From Arthrobacter sp. ES3-54 (GTDB taxonomy: Bacteria > Actinomycetota > Actinomycetes > Actinomycetales > Micrococcaceae): a stretch of 64,000 bases of DNA. The stretch is from NCBI RefSeq assembly GCF_029504395.1, contig NZ_JAQFIF010000001.1:372001-436000 (forward strand), written 5' to 3'. Positions within the stretch are counted from its first letter, which is position 1, and each line of letters begins with the position of its first letter. Positions 27,553 to 38,653 of this stretch are shown here, one piece after another. The notes beneath the pieces are model-generated. The model did no database searches. It was given only the letters and a program-made list of their open reading frames with translations, and had not been told where the DNA came from. The translations under genes and the position numbers were made by a program.

Positions 27553-28677
27553 GTGATCATGTACCTGCTCATGATGCTGACAGCAGCGATCGTGACGTAC
27601 TCGGCGACCTGGGGTGCCCGGCTTGTGGGCAACAAGATGGAGTTGTATTCCCCGATCCGCAGCCGCGACATGCATTCCACCCCGATCTCCCGGCTCGGCG
27701 GCCTGGGCATCTTCGCGGGAGTCCTGGTGGCATTGGTCATGGCGAGCAATTCGTTCTTCGTCAAGGACATCTTCCGGAACAACACGGCGCCGTGGGGAAT
27801 CCTGGCCGGGGCCGCCGTGATCGTGCTTGTCGGCGTGGCGGACGATCTGCTGGATCTTCGGTGGTGGGTCAAGCTGATCGGCCAAAGCGCCGCCGCGCTG
27901 GTCGTGGCCACTTGGGGTGTCCGGATGACGGTTATCCCGTTCGTCCCGGAGCCGTTCGTGATTCAGAATGAGGCCGTAAGCATTGTGCTGACCGCCGGGC
28001 TGATCGTGACCACGATGAATGCGTTCAACTTCATTGATGGGCTCGACGGCCTCGCCGCTGGCGTGGCGATCATCGGGGGAGCGGCGTTCTTTCTCACGGC
28101 CTACTGGGTCCACCGGACAGCCATCCTGCTGGACCGCTCGGACCTGGCTACGCTCCTGACCGCCATCGTGGTCGGCAGCTGCGTTGGCTTCCTGCCGCAC
28201 AACTGGTTTCCCTCGAAGATCTTCATGGGCGATTCCGGGGCCATGCTGATCGGCCTGCTGATGGCCTCGGCCGGCGTCGTCTCCACCGGCCAGATCAGCT
28301 CCGGCCTCTACGACCGGGCCAACGGCATTCCCACCGTCATCCCTATCCTGCTGCCGTTCGCAGTACTGTTCCTGCCGCTGCTGGACCTGTGCCTGGCGGT
28401 TGTGCGCCGGACCGCGCTGGGCCGTTCGCCGTGGTCGGCGGACCGCGGGCACCTGCACCATAAGCTCCTGGACATCGGATACTCGCACCGCGGCGCCGTC
28501 GTGCTGATGTACCTGTGGACCTGCATCCTTGCCTTTGGCGGGCTGGCCTTCGCGATCTTCCCCTGGCATATCGTCCTCGCCGTCGATCTGGCCGCCGCGG
28601 CAATCATGGCCGTGGTGACAGCGTGGCCATACCTGCGTCAGCGGGGGCCGCGGCAGATGGCCCGCACCCCCGAGTAG
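27553..28677 (+). CDS. WecA/TagO-like undecaprenyl-phosphate sugar-1-phosphate transferase
   Basis: Polytopic membrane enzyme of the MraY/WecA family that starts a cell-wall glycopolymer by moving a sugar-1-phosphate, usually GlcNAc-1-P, from a UDP-sugar to undecaprenyl phosphate. Motifs are visible: GVADDLLDL, NAFNFIDGLDGLAAG, FMGDSGAMLIG, and RGHLHHKLLDIG (the HxHH loop of WecA-type enzymes). About ten or eleven helices are expected over 374 residues. The start is uncertain: TTG at 27535, GTG at 27553 (given) and ATG at 27559 are all in frame. The atp operon begins 140 bases downstream, the linkage usual in actinobacteria. Confidence 0.9.
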   Translation: MIMYLLMMLTAAIVTYSATWGARLVGNKMELYSPIRSRDMHSTPISRLGGLGIFAGVLVALVMASNSFFVKDIFRNNTAPWGILAGAAVIVLVGVADDLLDLRWWVKLIGQSAAALVVATWGVRMTVIPFVPEPFVIQNEAVSIVLTAGLIVTTMNAFNFIDGLDGLAAGVAIIGGAAFFLTAYWVHRTAILLDRSDLATLLTAIVVGSCVGFLPHNWFPSKIFMGDSGAMLIGLLMASAGVVSTGQISSGLYDRANGIPTVIPILLPFAVLFLPLLDLCLAVVRRTALGRSPWSADRGHLHHKLLDIGYSHRGAVVLMYLWTCILAFGGLAFAIFPWHIVLAVDLAAAAIMAVVTAWPYLRQRGPRQMARTPE

Positions 28678-28727
28678 CCTCAAGAAGTAGCCCGCCCGGC
28701 ATGCCGGAGGAACCTGTTCCGACGCGC

Positions 28728-28758
28728 TTTACCGAATAATTTCTATCTAATGTAGAAT
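28728..28758 (+). promoter_or_regulatory. candidate promoter of the atp operon
   Basis: An AT-rich island holds TAGAAT (28753-28758) as -10 and TTTACC (28728-28733) or TTACCG (28729-28734) as -35, with 18-19 bases between. It lies between wecA and the first atp gene, about 60 bases before the ATG at 28820. Confidence 0.5.
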
Positions 28759-28819
28759 TCAGGGGCGGTACTTCGCCGCCCACCTTGACCAGCATTACGC
28801 CAGCGACGATTGGGATCTC

Positions 28820-29305
28820 ATGACCTCCAACGCCGAACCGGGACCCGCTTCCGGCAACGGACCCGTTGGCGTCTCTGGCCCCACGAAATCCCTCTGGCTC
28901 AGACTGCTGGCCATGAGCTCCGCAGCCTCCGCCGCCGCCCTGGTGCTGACCGGCATTGCTGCCTTCATCTTCAACGGCCCCGTGGGGCTCTGGTCCTCCC
29001 TCTTCGGGGGAGCGCTGGTAATGGCGTTCTTCGCCATCAGCCTGGCGGTGGGCCACTTCGTCGGCCGCAACAACCCCTCCGGAGCAATCGGACTGTTCGT
29101 CGCGACGTACTTCGTCAAGGTTGTCGGCTTTGCCGTGGTCCTCTTCGTCATCGGCGCTCCGGCCTGGCTGCACGGCCGCTGGTTCCTGATCGGCGCCGTC
29201 GTGACCGTGGTGTTCTGGCAGGCAGCTGAAATTTACGGTTTCAGCAAGGCGAGGCTCCAGATTTACAACGACCCCGAAACCCGAAAAGACGGCACCGATG
29301 TTTAG
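28820..29305 (+). CDS. AtpI-like membrane protein of the ATP synthase operon
   Basis: A 161-residue protein with about four hydrophobic helices (near 27-50, 55-75, 90-110, 117-135), a disordered N-terminus and a polar C-terminus. Position first in the atp operon and topology match the ATP synthase subunit I family, thought to help c-ring assembly or magnesium supply, though its role is debated. Similarity to AtpI is weak at residue level, so position carries much of the call. Its last eight bases overlap the next gene. Confidence 0.75.
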   Translation: MTSNAEPGPASGNGPVGVSGPTKSLWLRLLAMSSAASAAALVLTGIAAFIFNGPVGLWSSLFGGALVMAFFAISLAVGHFVGRNNPSGAIGLFVATYFVKVVGFAVVLFVIGAPAWLHGRWFLIGAVVTVVFWQAAEIYGFSKARLQIYNDPETRKDGTDV

Positions 29306-29648
29306 CCGCAAAACTGGCCGCAGGCCACTTACCGGACCAATTAACAAGCCAGCCAAAACACCTAAAACTACAGCCGGTGCCCCCGGTGTATCGACGGATG
29401 GCAGCGACGGCGGATACAACGCCGGGATCGCCGTCTTCAGCTACATTGTTGGCGGAATCCTCGTCTGGAGTTTGATAGGGTGGGGACTGGATAATCTGTG
29501 GGGAACCCGCTGGATTGTGCTCGCAGGCGCTCTGCTTGGAGCTGCGGGAGGGTTCTATCTTTCTCATATGCACGGCCTCACCAGTAACAGCATTTCAACT
29601 GATGACGGCAATGCTGCACGTGGCCCGTCCAAGGACGAGGAACAGTAA
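29298..29648 (+). CDS. atpZ: AtpZ/AtpI-like small membrane protein
   Basis: A 116-residue protein with two hydrophobic helices (about 44-63 and 71-88) joined by the short loop LDNLWGTRW, the hairpin design of AtpZ. Basic N-terminal and polar C-terminal tails flank them. AtpZ works with AtpI in ion supply or assembly of the Fo sector. The ATG lies inside the previous gene. The TAA shares its last base with the ATG of a 31-codon ORF leading into atpB. Confidence 0.8.
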   Translation: MFSRKTGRRPLTGPINKPAKTPKTTAGAPGVSTDGSDGGYNAGIAVFSYIVGGILVWSLIGWGLDNLWGTRWIVLAGALLGAAGGFYLSHMHGLTSNSISTDDGNAARGPSKDEEQ

Positions 29649-29743
29649 TGCCAAATAATTTCACAGGGGGAGAGGCGGGCACCAATGTCGCCGGTCCCCG
29701 CCCAACGCCCAATGATGGACACTGCAGAGAGGAAACGCGTTGA
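29648..29743 (+). CDS. 31-codon ORF linking atpZ to atpB
   Basis: ATG at 29648 overlaps the atpZ stop (TAATG), and the TGA at 29741-29743 overlaps the TTG start of atpB (TTGA). A fair ribosome-binding site, GAGGAA, sits five bases before the ATG. The predicted peptide is hydrophilic and Pro/Gly/Asn-rich (begins MPNNFTGGEAG, ends CREETR) with no membrane helix and no family I recognise. Because it fills the gap exactly, its translation would carry ribosomes from atpZ to the weak TTG start of atpB. It may act as a coupling peptide whether or not the product is stable. Confidence 0.5.
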   Translation: MPNNFTGGEAGTNVAGPRPTPNDGHCREETR

Positions 29744-30540
29744 TCGCGCTTGCGCTCCCGGCCCAAGATTCAGGAACCTTCACGCCTCCTGGAATTGAAG
29801 AACTTCACCTGCCGGCTATCATCCCCTGGGGTGCGGCCGATGGATTTTCCAAGCAGATGCTGCTGGTAATCCTATCGGTTGTCATTATCGGTACATTCTT
29901 TGTGATCGCTGCGCGGAAGCAGCAGCTCGTTCCCGGCAAGCTGCAGTTCGCAGGCGAGGCCGCCTATAGCTTCGTCCGCAACAGCATCGCCAAGGACATC
30001 ATCGGTGGCAGGGACTTCATGAAGTATGTCCCGCTGCTGTTCACCCTCTTCTTCTTCATCCTCGTGAACAACATCTACGGTGCAATCCCGCTGATCCAGC
30101 TTCCGACCTTCTCGCACGTCGGCGGGGCCTACGTGCTCGCCGCGATCGTGTACATCACCTGGATCGCCGTCGGCGTCAGGAAGAGCGGCCTGAAGTACTT
30201 CAAGCTGGCCACGGTTCCGTCTGGTGTGCCGTTCTACATTCTCCCGATCGTCGTTCCGATTGAGATCATCTCCAACTTCCTGGTCCGCCCGGTCACGCAC
30301 AGCCTCCGTCTGTTCGCCACCATGCTGGCCGGCCACTTGATCATCATGATCTCCGGTGCGGGCATTGAATTCCTGGTAATGCAGGAAAACGTCTTCCTCA
30401 AGGGCGCGTCCGTACTCGTCCTGGGCGGCGCCATCGCCATGTACATGCTCGAAGCGCTGATCATGGTGCTGCAGGCCTACGTATTCACGCTGCTTACCGC
30501 GATCTACATCGAAGGCGCGCTGCACGCCGACAGCCACTAG
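29740..30540 (+). CDS. atpB: ATP synthase Fo subunit a
   Basis: Membrane stator subunit of 266 residues forming the two proton half-channels against the c-ring. The essential arginine is Arg190 in HSLRLFATMLAGH. The helix before it (RPVTHSLRLF) and the C-terminal segment LEALIMVLQAYVFTLLTAIY, which carries proton-path residues, are conserved. The start is TTG at 29740 after GAGAGGAAACG, matching the MIALALPAQDSG start expected in Arthrobacter-type proteins. After the TAG stop the frame stays open for 42 more codons with four 15-base repeats. Confidence 0.96.
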   Translation: MIALALPAQDSGTFTPPGIEELHLPAIIPWGAADGFSKQMLLVILSVVIIGTFFVIAARKQQLVPGKLQFAGEAAYSFVRNSIAKDIIGGRDFMKYVPLLFTLFFFILVNNIYGAIPLIQLPTFSHVGGAYVLAAIVYITWIAVGVRKSGLKYFKLATVPSGVPFYILPIVVPIEIISNFLVRPVTHSLRLFATMLAGHLIIMISGAGIEFLVMQENVFLKGASVLVLGGAIAMYMLEALIMVLQAYVFTLLTAIYIEGALHADSH

Positions 30541-30600
30541 GCACAGCGCCAGCAGGCACAACGCCAGCAGGCGCCACGCAAGTCGGCACAACGCCAGTCG
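30541..30600 (+). repeat. four 15-base tandem units after atpB
   Basis: Units at 30541-30555, 30556-30570, 30571-30585 and 30586-30600, with consensus GCACAACGCCAGCAG. They begin exactly after the atpB TAG and have a period of five codons. They are followed by short hairpins (CCCC-TCAC-GGGG and GCCAC-ATGG-GTGGC) before the atpE ribosome-binding site. Confidence 0.8.
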
Positions 30601-30680
30601 GCACCACATAAACTTCCCCTCACGGGGATGAAGCAACCCAAACAACCTGCCACATGGGTGGCATCTTGAAAGGAAGAAAA

Positions 30681-30899
30681 ATGGAAGGCTCCATCAACGG
30701 CTCCCTCAACCTCATCGGCTACGGCCTCTCCGCCATCGGCGGTGGTATCGGTGTGGGTCTCGTGTTCGCCGCTTACATCAACGGTGTGGCACGTCAGCCG
30801 GAAGCCCAGCGCGTCCTGCAGCCGATCGCATTCCTCGGCCTCGCGCTGACTGAAGCCCTCGCCATCCTTGGCCTGGTCTTCGCGTTCGTTCTCAAGTAA
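30681..30899 (+). CDS. atpE: ATP synthase Fo subunit c
   Basis: Proteolipid of 72 residues, two helices joined by the RQPE loop (38-41). The rotor carboxylate is Glu58 in [11 protein letters not shown]. The N-terminal helix has the Gly-rich packing face [10 protein letters not shown] start at 30681, preceded by GAAAGGAAG, since the 27 upstream codonic bases from 30654 fall in the leader hairpin. It is the most abundant subunit, and the strong ribosome-binding site agrees. Confidence 0.97.
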   Translation: MEGSINGSLNLIGYGLSAIGGGIGVGLVFAAYINGVARQPEAQRVLQPIAFLGLALTEALAILGLVFAFVLK

Positions 30900-30944
30900 A
30901 CAGAACAACCGAACATCCAGAACCGAGTAGATAAGGACGGGTGA

Positions 30945-31498
<554 letters not shown>

Positions 31499-31499
<1 letters not shown>

Positions 31500-32326
31500 T
31501 GGCAGGTGTATCGAGCGAATCGCTGGCCGCTGCGCTGGCGGCCTTGGAAGCCAAGCTTCCCTCCGCATCGCTGCAGTTGGCAAAGGAGCTCTTCGGAATC
31601 CTGGGAACGGTGGACAGTTCGGCCGGCTTGCGCCGCGCCCTGACTGACCCGTCCCGCAGCGGTGACGAAAAGTCGGCGCTGGTCAAGCGGCTCTTCGGCG
31701 GGAAAGTATCCGCTGATGCTGTTGAGATCGCTGCCGGACTGGCCGGCTCCCGCTGGGCATCCGCACGGGATATCGGCGATGCACTCGAGACTCTTGCCGC
31801 TTCGGTAGTCATTGCTGTTGCCGAGAACAAGTCGGCCGTCTCTGCCTCCGGGCTCACCGGACTGGAATCGCTGGAGAACGATCTGTTCTCCTTCAACCAG
31901 GCCGTTGAGTCCAGCCACGAGGTTCAGCGTGCTCTGTCCGAGCCGCAGGCCAGCCCGGCCGCCAAGGTGACCCTCGCCGAAAAGCTCGTACCCGGTGCGA
32001 GCGAGGAAGCGAAAGTCCTGATCGGACAGGCCGTCACGGCTCCGCGCGGGCTCAAGGTCACCAAGCTGGTTCGCCGTTTCGCCGAGCTTGCCGCCAAGCG
32101 CCAGCAGCGCTGGATTGCGACGGTCAACGTCACCCGTCCGCTGACGGAGACGCAGACCAGCCGCTTGCAGACCGGGCTGAACGCCCTTTACGGGCGCGAG
32201 CTCAAGATCAACATGAAGGTTGACCCGGCATTGATCGGTGGCATCCGGATCCAGGTAGGTGACGAAGTGGTTGACGCTTCGGTTGCCGGCCGCCTGGGCC
32301 AGCTCCAGCGTCAGCTTGCCGGCTAG
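31499..32326 (+). CDS. atpH: ATP synthase F1 subunit delta
   Basis: A 275-residue OSCP/delta subunit that fixes the top of F1 to the b stalk. It is longer than the roughly 177 residues of E. coli, as usual for actinobacteria. The conserved C-terminal signature VDPALIGGIRIQVGDEVVDASVAGRLGQL is present (given here only by its ends, about residues 240-270). Starts at the TAATG overlap with atpF. An 83-base gap then precedes atpA. Confidence 0.94.
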
Positions 32327-32409
32327 CCGGACAAGCACAACCTAACGACAAGAAACCCCGGTCATCGTGAGCAACGATGATCACGAAAACAGGAGAGCAG
32401 GGACTGCAG

Positions 32410-34047
<1,638 letters not shown>

Positions 34048-34058
34048 TTTCGCTGGCA

Positions 34059-34094
34059 GGGACTGCCGGGACCCGCACGGGTTTCGGCAGTCCC
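34059..34094 (+). other. intercistronic stem-loop between atpA and atpG
   Basis: GGGACTGCCG (34059-34068) pairs with CGGCAGTCCC (34085-34094), with an inner ACCCG/CGGGT stem. It sits in the 76-base gap and has no U-tract, so it more likely protects or divides the mRNA to set subunit ratios than terminates it. Confidence 0.6.
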
Positions 34095-34123
34095 GGCCAT
34101 CGGGATCTTAGGAAAGGATAAGT

Positions 34124-36555
<2,432 letters not shown>

Positions 36556-36556
36556 T

Positions 36557-36841
36557 ATGGCTGAGCTTGAGGTTGAGATTGTCGCAGCGGATCACTTCGT
36601 GTGGTCCGGAGCGGCCAAGATGGTCAAGGCCCGCACCAGCGATGGTGAAATCGGAATCCTGCCCGGCCACTCGCCCCTGCTGGCGATTCTGGCCGAAGGT
36701 GAGCTGGCAATCGAGCCGGTATCCGGTGACCGCATCTCGGTAGCCGTCGACGGGGGATTCTTCTCCGTTGACAACAACAGAGTGGTCATTGTTGCTGACA
36801 ACGCCCAAATGGGCGAAGCGGCTACTGCGGGGATCCGCTAG
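36557..36841 (+). CDS. atpC: ATP synthase F1 subunit epsilon, short form
   Basis: At 94 residues it contains only the N-terminal beta-sandwich (ELEVEIVAADHFVWSGAAK through ADNAQMGEA). The two-helix C-terminal hairpin that inhibits ATP hydrolysis in E. coli (139 residues) is essentially absent. It would still join gamma to the c-ring. The ATG starts one base after the atpD stop. The DUF2550 gene starts ten bases after its stop. Confidence 0.94.
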   Translation: MAELEVEIVAADHFVWSGAAKMVKARTSDGEIGILPGHSPLLAILAEGELAIEPVSGDRISVAVDGGFFSVDNNRVVIVADNAQMGEAATAGIR

Positions 36842-36851
36842 CACGACCTTG

Positions 36852-37283
36852 ATGAACAGTATTGGTTTGCCGTTCATCGTCCTGGCAACTGCGTTTGCGT
36901 TGCTGGTATTTGCACTGTGCCTCATGGGGGTGCGCCGCTTCAATCTGCGGCGCGCCCTCGGCACGGTGGACGCCTCCATCTGCACGGCTGGAAAAAGCTG
37001 GCAGATGGGGGTTTGTCGTTATCAGGACAACGACCTCGAGTGGTTCCGCCTGGTCTCACTCAGCGTCCGTCCCAAGCACACCTTCCGGCGCAGCTCGCTG
37101 GAGCTGCTTGGCCGGCGCAAGCCTACCGAATCCGAGCTCCTCAAGGTCCAGCCCGACGCTGTGATCGTGGAGCTCCGCTACGAGGGGCAGCCGGTCCTTC
37201 TCGCGATGCGCTTCGATGCCTACACGGGGTTGTCGTCCTGGCTTGAGGCCGGACCCGTCATCGGCGTCGGCACCTGGCGCTAG
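36852..37283 (+). CDS. DUF2550 family single-pass membrane protein
   Basis: A 143-residue protein with one N-terminal helix (about 5-26) and a soluble domain with CRYQDNDLEWFRLVSLSVRP and ALRFDAYTG-like segments typical of DUF2550. This family lies directly downstream of atpC in many actinobacteria; its function is unknown. The ATG at 36852 follows the atpC stop by ten bases. The long upstream frame that overlaps atpC is not used. Confidence 0.85.
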   Translation: MNSIGLPFIVLATAFALLVFALCLMGVRRFNLRRALGTVDASICTAGKSWQMGVCRYQDNDLEWFRLVSLSVRPKHTFRRSSLELLGRRKPTESELLKVQPDAVIVELRYEGQPVLLAMRFDAYTGLSSWLEAGPVIGVGTWR

Positions 37284-37288
37284 CCCCG

Positions 37289-38653
37289 GTGGACTACCTT
37301 GACGGCCTCCGCCTGGTCGACGGCCCGGTGGTGTGGCTTGCATGGGCCGCCGGCGCCGCGGGCCTGGCCTACCTCCTCTGGCACGCCGGCCTTCGGCACA
37401 CGGCTTTTCGGTACACCGGACGGCGCCGCCTGGCCAGTGCGGCGGTCGTTGTGGCTGCCGTGACGCTGCTCGCCGCCGCTCTCGTCGCGGCCGTGCACTG
37501 GTTCCTGATCTACGTGATCACGGTCTTCCCCGCCGAACTGCCAGGCGAGAACCTCGCCTGGTCCCTTGCCGCCGTCGCCGCCCTGCTCCTGTGGCTCATG
37601 CGCCTGTTCGGTCTCTGGGGCCGCGGCCGCAGCCGCCCCAAACGTTGGCGCTCAAGCGCCGCAGCCACGGCCGCGTTCCTGGCCGTCTTCGCGCTTTCCG
37701 CCGTCCAGATCAACATCTACTTCGGCCTGAACCACACCGTAGCCGATCTCACCGGAACGGCAGTGGCCCGGATCCAGCCGCTCGAGGCCGGCCTGACGCG
37801 CATGGCCGGCGGCCCTGCCGCCACCGGGCTCGCCCACTGGCAGGCACCCGCCGAGCTTCCCGACGGCGTGATCCGCAAAGCGATCATCCCCGGCACGGTC
37901 TCCGGCTTCCAGAGCCGGGACGCCTACGTCTACCTCCCGCCGGCCTACCAGAGTTCTCCGCGGCCCGCGCTGCCGGTGCTGGTCCTCTTTTCGGGCCAGC
38001 CCGGCAGCCCGGCCGACTGGCTGACCGGCGGCGCGCTCCGGAGCCGGCTGGACGGGTTTGCCGCGCAGCACGACGGGGTGGCGCCTGTGGTGGTGGTGGT
38101 CGATCCCAACGGCTCAGTGTCCGGAAACACGCTGTGTCTGGACAGCCGGATCGCCCAGGTGGACACCTTCCTGGCGCGCGACGTGCCGGACTGGATCAAC
38201 CGCACGCTCGACGTCGACCCTAACCCGGGGCAGTGGGCCGTGGGCGGATTCTCGTTCGGCGGCACGTGCGCCATGCAGATGGTGACGAGGCATCCCGACG
38301 TCTACAGCGCAGCGCTGGCCTTCTCAAGCGAGAATGAGCCGGCCATCGCAAAGGAGCGCGCCAAGACTGTCGAAGCATCCTTCGGCGCCGACGTCGCGGC
38401 CTTCGACCGGCTGACCCCGCTCCGCGTCATGGCGGAAAACCGCTTCGACGGCCAAGGCGTGTACTTCGCCGCCGGGGACCATGACCCGGAATTCATCAGC
38501 CACATGGACGTACTCTCCGAGGCGGCACGCCGTGCCGGGTTCACGGTCGAAACACACCGGATTGCCAACGCGGGGCACTCCTGGGATACGGCATCCAACG
38601 GCCTGCCCGGCGGCCTGGACTTCCTGGCCCGGCGCTGGGGGATCATCCCATGA
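37289..38653 (+). CDS. membrane-anchored alpha/beta hydrolase, candidate aminoacyl-lipid hydrolase (AhyD-like)
   Basis: A 454-residue protein. About four helices fill residues 10-150; residues about 190-454 are an esterase of the antigen 85/esterase D type facing outward. The nucleophile Ser is in GGFSFGGTCAM (about 318-328), an acid residue is likely in the GDHDPEF region, and the catalytic His lies in ANAGHSWDTA. Its GTG start is five bases after the DUF2550 stop, and its last four bases overlap the MprF-like gene. Esterases of this layout beside aminoacyl-lipid synthases cleave the aminoacyl group again, so it may set the level of the modified lipid. This role is inferred from pairing. Confidence 0.8.
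   Translation: MDYLDGLRLVDGPVVWLAWAAGAAGLAYLLWHAGLRHTAFRYTGRRRLASAAVVVAAVTLLAAALVAAVHWFLIYVITVFPAELPGENLAWSLAAVAALLLWLMRLFGLWGRGRSRPKRWRSSAAATAAFLAVFALSAVQINIYFGLNHTVADLTGTAVARIQPLEAGLTRMAGGPAATGLAHWQAPAELPDGVIRKAIIPGTVSGFQSRDAYVYLPPAYQSSPRPALPVLVLFSGQPGSPADWLTGGALRSRLDGFAAQHDGVAPVVVVVDPNGSVSGNTLCLDSRIAQVDTFLARDVPDWINRTLDVDPNPGQWAVGGFSFGGTCAMQMVTRHPDVYSAALAFSSENEPAIAKERAKTVEASFGADVAAFDRLTPLRVMAENRFDGQGVYFAAGDHDPEFISHMDVLSEAARRAGFTVETHRIANAGHSWDTASNGLPGGLDFLARRWGIIP

Noticed and set aside
27244..28683. 479-codon minus-strand frame opposite the wecA-like gene
   Set aside because: His/Gln/Arg/Asp-rich shadow without helices or motifs, whereas the plus strand encodes a clear WecA-type protein.
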